From positions 3,906,001-3,970,000 of the forward strand of contig NZ_LT629688.1 in the NCBI RefSeq assembly GCF_900101785.1: DNA of 64,000 nucleotides, given 5' to 3'. The position numbers were made by a program, and so were the translations under genes. Shown in pieces: positions 28,153 to 35,883 of the stretch. The stretch comes from Auraticoccus monumenti. GTDB lineage: Bacteria > Actinomycetota > Actinomycetes > Propionibacteriales > Propionibacteriaceae. Within the stretch, counting starts at the first letter, position 1, and every line of letters starts with the position of its first letter. Below the pieces are notes generated by a model. The model made no database searches and was not told where the DNA came from. It saw only the letters and a program-made list of their open reading frames with translations.

Positions 28153-31100
28153 TCACCGGCCCGAGCTCCCCGAGCTGGTGTGCCAGAGCTTGCGCAGCTG
28201 GCTGTCCGAGGACTCACCCGCCGGCTTGATGTCGGCGTAGGGCGACTGGCGGAAGCCGCTGGCGTGCACCAGCACCCGTCGCTGACCCATGCCACCGGCC
28301 CGGGAGCGGCCGTCGTCGTCGGCCGTCGTCGGCTCCTGCGCCTCCCGCTCCTGCTGCCAGGCGGTGCGGGACAGGTCGGGTGAGTCCGCGATCACGGCAC
28401 GCACGGCGTCCAGGGCGGCCTCGGGGTCCGCGCCACCGAGCTGGGCCTCCTGCCAGACCTGGTGCAGCTGCTGCAGGTCCCAGCAGCCGGTGGCCCGCAG
28501 CGAGACCCCGCGCGGACCGGTGCGCCGCAGCACCCCGCGGACCACCAGCATCCAGGAGGAGAACACGGTGCCGGCGTAGTGGCCCTGGGCGTCCTCGAAG
28601 AAGGTGGCGTCCAGCGGTCCGGTGGAGTCGTCCAGGGTCAGGAAGACCACCCGGCGTCCCGACCGCACCGGCGGCGTCTGGGTGGCCACCTTGACCCCGG
28701 CCACCAGCAGCTCGCTGCGGCTGCGGGCCTTCAGCAGGTCGGCCGCGTCGCAGACCCCGAGCGCGATCAGCAGCGGGCGGTAGAACTCGACCACGTGCCG
28801 GGAGACGTCCAGGCCGAGGATGTTGAGCTCGGCCCGGACCCGCTCGGCCTCGGTGAGCTCCGGCAGCCCGGAGGCCACCAGGTGGGCGTCGGGGAAGCGG
28901 TCGGGCCCGGGGGCGGGGTCCAGCGCCTCCGGCTCCCCCTCCTCCGCCCACAGGGTGTCGGGGGCGTCCGAGGCCTCCTCGGGGTCGGTGAAGTCCAGCG
29001 GCAGCTGGACGTCCTGCTCCTGCACCTGCGCCGCCGCCCGGGACTGGCGGCCGGCCCGGGCCGCGGGGTCGCCGGCGGACAGCGCGGCGTGTGCCTGGGT
29101 GGGCAGGCTGGCCCGGCGCAGCCCCCGCGCCCGGCTGCGGGTCCGGGCGTCGGCGGAGTCGTTGCGCTGCAGGTCGGCCACGGCCAGCAGCAGGTCCCGC
29201 CGGGTCACCTTCTGGCGCCGGCGCACACCGAGGGTGGAGCCGATGCCGTAGAGGGAGTCGAAGCCCCCGGCCAGCACCAGCCGCTCGGCCACCGAGTGGC
29301 TGACCCGGGCCCGGAACCAGAAGTCCGAGACCGAGTGGTACGGCTGCCCGGCGATGATCGAGGCCACCTCGGACTCGGAGATGCCTGACACGTCGGCCAG
29401 CGAGATCCGGATCCCCCACGGCCGCCCGTCGGGCAGCCCGTCGCCGGGGGCCAGCCGCGAGGGCTGCCCCAGCACCGAGGGCGGCGGCTCGTCCAGCCGG
29501 CTCATCTGCTCCACCCGGTAGACGTCACGGCTCTCGTTGACGTCCAGCCCCAGGATCGCCACCCCGAGCCGCCGGGCCTCCTCCAGGATCAGCCGCTTGG
29601 GGTACATGCCCGGGTCGTGGGTGAGCACCCCGGCCAGGAAGTGCGCCGGCCAGTGGGCCTTCAGCCAGGCCGACTGGTAGGTGGGCAGGGCGAACGCCGC
29701 CGCGTGGGCCTTGCAGAACCCGAACGAGGCGAAGGCCTCCAGCACCGCCCAGATCCGGGCGATCACCGCCTCGTCGTAGCCGCGTCGCCGGGCCCGGTGC
29801 TCGAACCAGGCGCGGGTCTCGCGCTGGCCCTCGCGGTCGCCCAGGGCGCGGCGCTTCTCGTCCCCCTCGGCCAGGGTGCAGCCGGTCATCACGGAGATGA
29901 TCTGGATCACCTGCTCGTGGAAGACCACCACGCCCCCGGTCGGGGCCAGGAACGGCTCCAGGTCCGGGTGGGGGTAGACCGGCTCGCGCCAGCCCTGGCG
30001 GGCCTCCAGGAAGGGGGTCACCATCTCGCTCTTGACCGGACCGGGCCGGAACAGCGAGATGTCGATGATGATGTCGTCGAAGGTGCTGGGCCCGAACTTG
30101 CCGACCAGCTCGCGCTGACCCGGGGACTCGATCTGGAAGCAGCCCAGCGTGGCCGCCTTGCCGATCATGTCGTAGGTGGGCTCGTCGTCGAAGGGGCTGA
30201 GCGCGTCCACGTCCACCTCGACGCCCTCGGTGCGGGAGATCTCGCTGACCGCGTGGGCCATCGAGGACTGCATCCGGATCCCCAGCAGGTCCAGCTTGAG
30301 GAAGCCCATCTCCTCCACGTCGTCCTTGTCGAACTGGCTCATCGGGAACCCGTCGTGGCTGGCCTCGACCGGGGTGCGGTCCAGCAGGGTGGCGTCGCTG
30401 AGCAGGATCCCGCAGGGGTGCAGGGCGACGTGCCGCGGCAGCCCGTCCAGGGACTCCACCAGGGAGAACAGCACCTCCAGCCGACGCTCCCCCAGCCCGG
30501 CGGCGCGGAGCTCGGGGAGGTCGCGCAGGGCCGCCCGGGCGTCGCGGGCGCGGACGTGGGGGAAGGCCTTGGCGATGGCGTCCACCTCGGCCGGGGGCAG
30601 GCTGAGCGCGGCCCCCACGTCGCGGACGGCGTGGCGGACCCGGTAGGTGTCCATCATCGCCACGCAGGCCACCCGCTCACCGCCGAAGGTGGCCAGCACC
30701 TGGCGGTAGATGTCGAGACGGCGGGCGGACTCCACGTCGAGGTCGATGTCGGGCAGGGCCTGGCGCAGCGGGGAGAGGAAGCGCTCCATCAGCAGGCCGT
30801 GGCGCAGCGGGTCGATGCCGGAGATGCCCAGCAGGTAGTTGACCAGGCTGCCGGCACCGGACCCGCGGGCCGCGCAGCGCACCCCCATCGCCTTGATCAT
30901 GGTCACCACGTCGGCCACGGTGAGGAAGTAGGAGGCGTAACCCATCGAGGCGATGGTGGCCAGCTCGTCCTCCAGCCGCCGGCGGACCCGTTGGTCGGCG
31001 GAGCCGTAGCGCCCGGCCAGCCCGGCCTCGCAGCGGTCGCGCAGCACCTGCATGCCCAGCTCGCCCACCGGCGCACCGGAGCGCCGCACCCCCGAGGCGT

Positions 31101-32070
31101 CGACGTCCAGCACCTCCAGCTCGGGGAGGTGGACCGACCCCAGGCCGAGGTCGGCCCGCGGGTCGAGCCGGCAGCGCAGGGCCAGCTGGCGGGTGTCGGC
31201 CACCAGCCGCCCCGCCCCGCGCTCGTCGCGCCCGGCCCGGGCCGCCACCTCGTGCGCGACCTCCAGCATCTCCTTGCCGGTCTTGAGGTAGCCCTCGGCG
31301 TTGCGCCGGTCGACGTTGCGCGAGCTCAGCGGCACCAGCCGGCGGGCGGAGTCGAGGACGTCGAGGGTGGGGGCCAGCCGCCGCTCGGCCATCCGGACCG
31401 CGTTGGTCAGCACGACCGGGACCCGGTGGTGGTCGGCCATGGCGACCATCCGGGCGGCCTGGCTGAGGGAGCCGACCCCGCGACCGGGCATCCGGTGCGA
31501 GGTGGCGGCCAGCACCAGCTGACCGGGGGCCAGCCGCAGCCGCCACCGCCGCAGCGACTCCTCCGCCGCCCCGTCGCGCCCCTCGGCCACCAGCCGGCCG
31601 AGCTCGGAGTCCCCGCCCAGCAGCACCACCAGGTCCCCGGAGGCGGCGTGCTCGGCCAGCAGGGCCGTGCTGCACACCGGCTCCCCACGCTGACCGGAGA
31701 GGTGGGTGGCCGAGACCAGCCGGCAGAGCCGCCCCCAGCCGGCCGGGGAGGAGGCCAGCACCACCACCCGGGGCAGCCCGGCGTCGCGGACCGCGCCACC
31801 GCGCACCGGCTGGCGGGTCCGGGTGGCCTGCGGCGGGGCGTCCACCAGCTCGGGCGGGACGGCGAGGTCGACCCCCAGCACCGGTGCGATGCCGGTCTGC
31901 AGGCAGGCCCCGGCGAAGCGGACGGCGCCGTAGAGCCCGTCGCGGTCGGTGAGGGCGAGGGTGTCCATCTCGGCCTCGGCGGCCGCCCGCACCAGGGCGG
32001 CGGGGTGGGAGGCGCCGTGGCGCAGCGAGTAGCCCGAGGCGACCCGGAGGTGCACGAAGGGGTCGTCCAT
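28153..32070 (-). CDS. dnaE2: Error-prone DNA polymerase III alpha subunit DnaE2
   Basis: C-family polymerase for damage-induced mutagenesis. It has 1305 residues, longer than the ~1050-1150 usual for DnaE2; extra Arg/Ala-rich and acidic stretches lie near residues 970-1070. Domains in order: PHP (from FVHLRVASGYSLRHGASHP), polymerase palm with GSGAGSLVNYLLGI and the catalytic DIDLDVESARR, fingers (FEHRARRRGYDEAVIARIW), HhH and OB-fold. ATG 32070 shares its A with the stop of the upstream DUF6504 gene. A LexA box precedes the operon. ImuA/ImuB partners are not in the window. Confidence 0.95.
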   Translation of the reverse strand: MDDPFVHLRVASGYSLRHGASHPAALVRAAAEAEMDTLALTDRDGLYGAVRFAGACLQTGIAPVLGVDLAVPPELVDAPPQATRTRQPVRGGAVRDAGLPRVVVLASSPAGWGRLCRLVSATHLSGQRGEPVCSTALLAEHAASGDLVVLLGGDSELGRLVAEGRDGAAEESLRRWRLRLAPGQLVLAATSHRMPGRGVGSLSQAARMVAMADHHRVPVVLTNAVRMAERRLAPTLDVLDSARRLVPLSSRNVDRRNAEGYLKTGKEMLEVAHEVAARAGRDERGAGRLVADTRQLALRCRLDPRADLGLGSVHLPELEVLDVDASGVRRSGAPVGELGMQVLRDRCEAGLAGRYGSADQRVRRRLEDELATIASMGYASYFLTVADVVTMIKAMGVRCAARGSGAGSLVNYLLGISGIDPLRHGLLMERFLSPLRQALPDIDLDVESARRLDIYRQVLATFGGERVACVAMMDTYRVRHAVRDVGAALSLPPAEVDAIAKAFPHVRARDARAALRDLPELRAAGLGERRLEVLFSLVESLDGLPRHVALHPCGILLSDATLLDRTPVEASHDGFPMSQFDKDDVEEMGFLKLDLLGIRMQSSMAHAVSEISRTEGVEVDVDALSPFDDEPTYDMIGKAATLGCFQIESPGQRELVGKFGPSTFDDIIIDISLFRPGPVKSEMVTPFLEARQGWREPVYPHPDLEPFLAPTGGVVVFHEQVIQIISVMTGCTLAEGDEKRRALGDREGQRETRAWFEHRARRRGYDEAVIARIWAVLEAFASFGFCKAHAAAFALPTYQSAWLKAHWPAHFLAGVLTHDPGMYPKRLILEEARRLGVAILGLDVNESRDVYRVEQMSRLDEPPPSVLGQPSRLAPGDGLPDGRPWGIRISLADVSGISESEVASIIAGQPYHSVSDFWFRARVSHSVAERLVLAGGFDSLYGIGSTLGVRRRQKVTRRDLLLAVADLQRNDSADARTRSRARGLRRASLPTQAHAALSAGDPAARAGRQSRAAAQVQEQDVQLPLDFTDPEEASDAPDTLWAEEGEPEALDPAPGPDRFPDAHLVASGLPELTEAERVRAELNILGLDVSRHVVEFYRPLLIALGVCDAADLLKARSRSELLVAGVKVATQTPPVRSGRRVVFLTLDDSTGPLDATFFEDAQGHYAGTVFSSWMLVVRGVLRRTGPRGVSLRATGCWDLQQLHQVWQEAQLGGADPEAALDAVRAVIADSPDLSRTAWQQEREAQEPTTADDDGRSRAGGMGQRRVLVHASGFRQSPYADIKPAGESSDSQLRKLWHTSSGSSGR

Positions 32071-32414
32071 CAGTCGAGCACCGCCTGCAGCCGCCACCGG
32101 CCGTCGGACCAGCGGTGGGCCAGCTCGTAGACCCCCGGTTCACCGCGCTGGCCGCGCTGCTGCCAGCCGGCCTCCACGCGCCACACCTCCTCCTCCACGA
32201 GGAGGTCGCCGGCGGGCTCGGCGTCGGTGTCGTCGAGCTGCTCGCCGCGCGCGGACCGGACGTCGGCGGAGTCCCACCAGTCGACGGTCTGCACCCAGGA
32301 CTCCTGCAGCTGGTGGACCAGCCACCGCCGCCCGCGCCACTCGAACTCGGCCGGCCCCTCCCGACCGGCGACCATCCCCCGGCGGACCTCGACGGGCTCA
32401 TCACAACGACGCAT
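32070..32414 (-). CDS. DUF6504 family protein
   Basis: A 114-residue protein: basic start MRRCDEPVEVRRGMVAGREGPAEFEWRGRR, then WLVHQLQESWVQTVDWW, and a C-terminal VYELAHRWSDGRWRLQAVLD. This family is found beside dnaE2/imuB in many actinomycetes, which suggests a role in the mutasome, but no biochemical function is known to me. ATG 32414 has AGGGGAAG upstream. It is the first gene of the LexA-controlled operon, after a ~190-base leader. A TTG at 32597 would extend the frame but would translate through the leader hairpins. Confidence 0.82.
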   Translation of the reverse strand: MRRCDEPVEVRRGMVAGREGPAEFEWRGRRWLVHQLQESWVQTVDWWDSADVRSARGEQLDDTDAEPAGDLLVEEEVWRVEAGWQQRGQRGEPGVYELAHRWSDGRWRLQAVLD

Positions 32415-32487
32415 GCGGCACACTTCCCCTGGCCTGAGCGGACCCCGGCGGGGCCCACGACTGAACTGCTGCTCGACCCGGTGAAGA

Positions 32488-32539
32488 GACCGGCCTCGCC
32501 GCGGGTGGGGGTCGAGGTCCACCCGCGTCGAGGCCGGTC
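32488..32539 (-). other. Large leader hairpin upstream of DUF6504-dnaE2
   Basis: A 21-bp inverted repeat with one mismatch (32488-32508 with 32519-32539) and a 10-base loop lies in the transcribed leader between the LexA box and the DUF6504 start. It is too far from the stop of any gene to be a simple terminator. It may attenuate the operon or stabilise its mRNA. Confidence 0.75.
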
Positions 32540-32541
32540 GG

Positions 32542-32568
32542 TCATGGGCGCTCGCGAAGCACCCATGA
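32542..32568 (-). other. Second leader hairpin upstream of DUF6504-dnaE2
   Basis: An 11-bp stem with one mismatch (32542-32552 with 32558-32568) and a 5-base loop lies next to the larger hairpin and nearer the promoter. Confidence 0.6.
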
Positions 32569-32605
32569 GTTCGGAGAGGGATCCAGGTCTTCCCCAAGCA
32601 CTGAA

Positions 32606-32621
32606 TCGAACTCGTGTTCGA
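32606..32621 (-). promoter_or_regulatory. LexA (SOS) box
   Basis: TCGAAC-TCGT-GTTCGA is a perfect match to the Gram-positive/actinobacterial LexA operator. It lies just downstream of the -10 hexamer of the DUF6504-dnaE2 promoter, where bound LexA would block transcription start. It therefore predicts SOS induction of the mutagenesis operon. Confidence 0.93.
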
Positions 32622-32630
32622 ACAGGACCC

Positions 32631-32661
32631 ACTATAGGTCGCGCCTCGGACAGTTCGTCAA
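32631..32661 (-). promoter_or_regulatory. Promoter of DUF6504-dnaE2
   Basis: TTGACG (32661-32656) and TATAGT (32636-32631) on the minus strand, separated by 19 bases, lie immediately upstream of the LexA box. The hexamers are unusually close to consensus for this genome; the spacer is long, as in some regulated promoters. Confidence 0.7.
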
Positions 32662-32695
32662 GACAGCCTGTGGATCCGCCCCGGACCGGGTGGCC

Positions 32696-32715
32696 GCCCC
32701 ACCGCTGGGTGGGGC
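32696..32715. other. Perfect 8-bp hairpin in divergent intergenic region
   Basis: GCCCCACC/GGTGGGGC with a 4-base loop lies between the dnaE2-operon promoter and the rightward gene. The 406-bp gap 32,415-32,820 holds the leader hairpins, LexA box, promoter, this repeat, and a rightward TAGCAT hexamer at 32729-32734. No convincing gene lies within it. Confidence 0.5.
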
Positions 32716-32820
32716 GTCGCCGGATGGGTAGCATCACGGTGCTGTCACACAGCTCGCCGGAGAGCCGGAGTAGCCGCGGACCAGAGCCGCTACCCGCAGG
32801 GCCCCCCGCCCCGGCTCCGG

Positions 32821-33252
32821 ATGCGCACCGAGACGCCGAGGAACGAGAGGCACCTCGATGACGACCCCTCCCCCTGTCCCCATGCCCTCCACCTGCCGCG
32901 GCACCTCCCCCGCACCACCTCCGCCCCGACGGCGACCTCCGACCCGGTCCCGCCGGTGAGCGCCAGCGACGAGCGGGTGACCGCCGTGGTCGCGGTCCTG
33001 CACGAGCAGCGGGGGGTGCCCGTCCTGGCCGACCTGTACGACCTCACCAGCCCGGCCGTCTACGCCTGGGCCCTCGACCACGCCCCGCCCCCGCTGGCCG
33101 AGCAGATCGTCGTGGAGACCTACACCGACCTCTGGACCGGGGCGGGCACCTACCGGCCCGGGGTGTCGGGGTGGTGCTGGGTGACGGCCCACGCGCTCGT
33201 CGTCCTGCGTCGTCACCACCCGCCGACCGGCAAGGACGACCCCGTCCCCTGA
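32821..33252 (+). CDS. Small sigma-70 region 2-like protein lacking region 4
   Basis: Up to 143 residues. The core VAVLHEQRGVPVLADLYDLTSPAVYAWALDHAPPPLAEQIVVETYTDLWTGAGTYRP followed by WCWVTAHALVVLRRH aligns by eye with region 2 of SigK-like ECF sigma factors (LYD.TSPAVYGLAL...AEEVTQEVFLEVW). It stops where region 4 should begin. The -10-recognition residues look degenerate. The start is uncertain: ATG 32821 has no Shine-Dalgarno; GTG 32956 (97 residues) overlaps by four bases the stop of a 33-codon reading frame that has a better ribosome-binding site. It could be a decaying sigma factor or a small regulator. Function unknown. Confidence 0.55.
   Translation: MRTETPRNERHLDDDPSPCPHALHLPRHLPRTTSAPTATSDPVPPVSASDERVTAVVAVLHEQRGVPVLADLYDLTSPAVYAWALDHAPPPLAEQIVVETYTDLWTGAGTYRPGVSGWCWVTAHALVVLRRHHPPTGKDDPVP
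32858..32959 (+). CDS. Possible 33-residue Pro/Arg-rich leader peptide
   Basis: ATG 32858 has GAGAGG upstream and opens a 33-codon frame, beginning MTTPPPVPMPSTCRG and ending PTRSRR. Its TGA overlaps GTG 32956 of the sigma-like gene (GTGA). It may be a translated leader that couples to the downstream gene. It may also be chance in GC-rich DNA, since composition gives no support. Confidence 0.3.
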   Translation: MTTPPPVPMPSTCRGTSPAPPPPRRRPPTRSRR

Positions 33253-33337
33253 CCACGGGGACCCGGGGCGGTCCTGGCGGCACCGGCTCCGACGAGGTCG
33301 CCGGACCCCACCGGTCGCCACCCCCGAGCCGGGTCCG

Positions 33338-33363
33338 ATCCTGTCAGCGGCCGCTGGCAGGAT
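33338..33363 (+). promoter_or_regulatory. 26-bp palindrome overlapping the GH13 promoter
   Basis: ATCCTG and CAGCGG on the left (33338-33350) mirror CCGCTG and CAGGAT on the right (33351-33363), with a single mismatched pair. The right end, CAGGAT, lies seven bases before the glucosidase ATG and is a possible leaderless -10. A repressor operator (for example LacI type) is a reasonable reading; a terminator for the upstream gene is the alternative. Confidence 0.6.
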
Positions 33364-33370
33364 TCCCGGC

Positions 33371-35104
33371 ATGAGCGACGACGCGACCCGCACCGACGAC
33401 CAGGCGGCCTGGTGGCGCTCGGCGGTGGTCTACCAGATCTACCCCCGCAGCTTCGCCGACTCCGACGGCGACGGCATCGGTGACCTGGGTGGGATCACCG
33501 CCCGGCTGGACCACCTGCAGACCCTCGGGGTGGACGTGCTCTGGCTCTCCCCGGTCCACCGCTCGCCCCAGGCCGACAACGGCTACGACATCAGCGACTA
33601 CCAGGACATCGACCCGCTCTTCGGTGACCTGGCGCAGCTCGACGCCCTGCTCGACGGCGTGCACGAGCGCGGCATCAGGCTGCTGATGGACCTGGTGGTC
33701 AACCACACCTCCGACGAGCACCCGTGGTTCCTGGAGTCCCGCTCCTCCAGGGAGAACCCGAAGCGCGACTGGTACGTCTGGCGCGACGCCCGCCCCGGCA
33801 CCACACCCGGGGAGCCGGGGGCCGAGCCCAACAACTGGGGGTCCTTCTTCTCCGGTCCCGCGTGGCACCTGGACGAGAGGACCGGTCAGTACTACCTGCA
33901 CCTGTTCGACCGCAAGCAGCCCGACCTCAACTGGGAGAACCCCGAGGTCCGGGCCGCGGTCCACGAGATGATGCGGTGGTGGCTGGACCGCGGGGTCGAC
34001 GGCTTCCGGATGGACGTCATCAACTTCATCTCCAAGGTGCCCGGCCTCCCCGACGCCCCGACCGCCCCCGGGCAGCAGCACGGCAACGCCTTCGCCCTCT
34101 TCGCCGACGGACCGCGGATCCACGAGTTCCTGGCCGAGATGACCCGGGAGGTGTTCGCCGGACGCGAGGGCCAGTTCCTCACCGTCGGCGAGATGCCCGG
34201 GGTCACCCCCGAGGAGGCGGTCCGCTACACCGACCCCGCCCGCGGCGAGGTCGACATGGTGTTCCAGTTCGAGCACGTCTCCCTCGACACCGACCCGCTG
34301 GACAAGTTCGCCTGGCGCGGGGTGGAGCTGGTCACCCTCAAGCGGTCGCTGCACCGCTGGCAGGACGCCCTGGCCGAGCGCGGCTGGAACAGCCTGTACT
34401 GGAACAACCACGACCAGCCCCGGGTGGTCTCCCGCTTCGGCGACGACGACCCGCAGTGGCGGGAGGCCTCGGCCAAGGCCCTGGGCACGGTGCTGCACGG
34501 GCTCCGCGGGACGCCCTACGTCTACCAGGGCGAGGAGCTGGGGATGACCAACTTCCCCTTCACCTCCGCCGACCAGCACCGCGACGTCGAGGCGGTCAAC
34601 TACCACGCCCGCGTGCTCGAGCAGGGTCTGGACGAGGAGGCCGCGCTGGCCGGGATGGCCCGGGTCGGCCGGGACAACGCCCGCACCCCGGTGCAGTGGG
34701 ACGACTCCCCGCACGCCGGGTTCACCACCGGCGAGCCGTGGCTGCCGGTCAACCCCAACCACACCTGGCTGAACGCCGCCGCCCAGGCCGAGGACCCCAC
34801 CTCGGTGCTGCACCACTACCGCGCCCTGATCCGGCTGCGGCACGAGCTGGCGGTGCTGGCCGAGGGCCGGACCACGCTGCTGCTGCCCGACGACCCCACG
34901 CTGTGGGTCTACACCCGCGAGCACGCCGGCGAGCGGTTGCTGGTGGCGGTCAACTGCGGCCGCGAGCCCCGCGAGCTGGAGGTCGACGACACCTGGGTCG
35001 GGGCCGGGCTGGTGCTGGGCAACCTGCCCGGGACGCCGGAGGTGCTGGGCTCCGCGGGGCTGAGGCTGGGTGGGTGGGACGCCCGGATGTACCTGCGTCG
35101 CTGA
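33371..35104 (+). CDS. GH13 alpha-glucosidase (oligo-1,6-glucosidase type)
   Basis: Cytoplasmic GH13 enzyme of 577 residues hydrolysing alpha-linked gluco-oligosaccharides. The (beta/alpha)8 motifs are clear: DLVVNHTSDEHPWF, nucleophile Asp215 in GFRMDVINF, acid/base Glu274 in TVGEMPG, and the third acid Asp348 in WNNHDQPR. The Val after the nucleophile (MDV) is characteristic of alpha-1,6-acting enzymes, as opposed to alpha-1,4 maltases. No signal peptide. No sugar transporter or regulator is adjacent. ATG 33371 fits the family start. Confidence 0.92.
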   Translation: MSDDATRTDDQAAWWRSAVVYQIYPRSFADSDGDGIGDLGGITARLDHLQTLGVDVLWLSPVHRSPQADNGYDISDYQDIDPLFGDLAQLDALLDGVHERGIRLLMDLVVNHTSDEHPWFLESRSSRENPKRDWYVWRDARPGTTPGEPGAEPNNWGSFFSGPAWHLDERTGQYYLHLFDRKQPDLNWENPEVRAAVHEMMRWWLDRGVDGFRMDVINFISKVPGLPDAPTAPGQQHGNAFALFADGPRIHEFLAEMTREVFAGREGQFLTVGEMPGVTPEEAVRYTDPARGEVDMVFQFEHVSLDTDPLDKFAWRGVELVTLKRSLHRWQDALAERGWNSLYWNNHDQPRVVSRFGDDDPQWREASAKALGTVLHGLRGTPYVYQGEELGMTNFPFTSADQHRDVEAVNYHARVLEQGLDEEAALAGMARVGRDNARTPVQWDDSPHAGFTTGEPWLPVNPNHTWLNAAAQAEDPTSVLHHYRALIRLRHELAVLAEGRTTLLLPDDPTLWVYTREHAGERLLVAVNCGREPRELEVDDTWVGAGLVLGNLPGTPEVLGSAGLRLGGWDARMYLRR

Positions 35105-35160
35105 GACGCCGACGGTCGCGCCCGGGGTCCGGCAGCGCGACGAGCGGCCCGTGCGCGCTC

Positions 35161-35176
35161 GCGGCGTCGACGCCGC
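35161..35176. other. Perfect 16-bp palindrome between convergent genes
   Basis: GCGGCG-TCGA-CGCCGC lies between the glucosidase and Nudix genes, both of which end nearby. It may fold as a 6-bp terminator hairpin in both directions. Evidence is limited to the palindrome. Confidence 0.4.
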
Positions 35177-35225
35177 CCCGGTCGGGCGGTGCACGCGTCC
35201 ACCGGTTCCCGACGGCTCCGACGGC

Positions 35226-35783
35226 TCAGCCGTGGGTGAGCAGCCGGGTCAGCCGCTCGGCGACCGAGCCGGCCAGCGGGACCGGGAGGGCGTCGACCTC
35301 GAACCAGGCCACGTCCTCGCTCTCCTCGCTGGTCACCGGCACCGCGCCCTCGGGCGCGACGACGAGGAAGGCGACGTCCCAGTGCGCCCGGCACCGGCCG
35401 AAGGCCCCCGAGAGCTCGTGGCGGTCCAGGTCCAGCACGCCCTCGACCAGCCGGAGCCCCTCGATCCCGCCCTCCTCCACCCCCTCACGCAGCGCGGCGG
35501 CGCCCAGGTCGCGGTCCGCGGGTTCGAGGTGGCCGCCCAGCTGCACCCAGAACCGGCCCTTGCGGTGGGAGCAGAGCAGCACCCGGCGCCGGTCGGCGCT
35601 GACCACGTAGCAGCTCGCGGTCAGGTGCTCCGGGCCGCCGTCGCGCCGCAGCGCCGCCGGACCCTCCCGCTCGAGCCAGCGCAGGTAGCCCCGACGCAGG
35701 TCGTCCTGCGACCGGTCCGCCGGCGCCCAGGTGGTCAGGACGTGCTGCACCGACGTCCACAGCGGGTCCCGGTCGGCGTCCAC
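35226..35783 (-). CDS. Nudix hydrolase
   Basis: A 185-residue Nudix-fold protein. The Nudix box is GGHLEPADRDLGAAALREGVEEGGI, with the REGVEEGG core intact and the spacing of the HLEP-D subgroup common in actinomycetes. N-terminal ~50 residues are a helical extension. It would hydrolyse a nucleoside diphosphate-linked compound; the substrate is not predictable. GTG 35783 has no Shine-Dalgarno but a TAGGGT six bases upstream. Confidence 0.87.
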   Translation of the reverse strand: MDADRDPLWTSVQHVLTTWAPADRSQDDLRRGYLRWLEREGPAALRRDGGPEHLTASCYVVSADRRRVLLCSHRKGRFWVQLGGHLEPADRDLGAAALREGVEEGGIEGLRLVEGVLDLDRHELSGAFGRCRAHWDVAFLVVAPEGAVPVTSEESEDVAWFEVDALPVPLAGSVAERLTRLLTHG

Positions 35784-35789
35784 CCGGGA

Positions 35790-35795
35790 ACCCTA
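35790..35795 (-). promoter_or_regulatory. Candidate leaderless -10 for the Nudix gene
   Basis: TAGGGT on the minus strand ends six bases before the GTG start. No ribosome-binding site is present. Confidence 0.5.
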
Positions 35796-35883
35796 GCCAC
35801 CGACCCCACCGTCAGAACGTGCTCCTGGTGACCCGACCCCGTATCCGGGCTGACGGGCGCTGGGGCGCGGGTCCTGACCGACC

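Noticed and set aside
29617-32130. Long rightward open frame (837 codons) opposite dnaE2
   Set aside because: Antisense shadow of a clear DnaE2 coding sequence; no domain recognisable.
32470-32737. Alternative leftward frame through the dnaE2 leader beginning MGASRAPMTDRP
   Set aside because: It runs on into an antiparallel-looking shadow of DUF6504 and dnaE2 in another frame and passes through both hairpins; no family or ribosome-binding site supports it.
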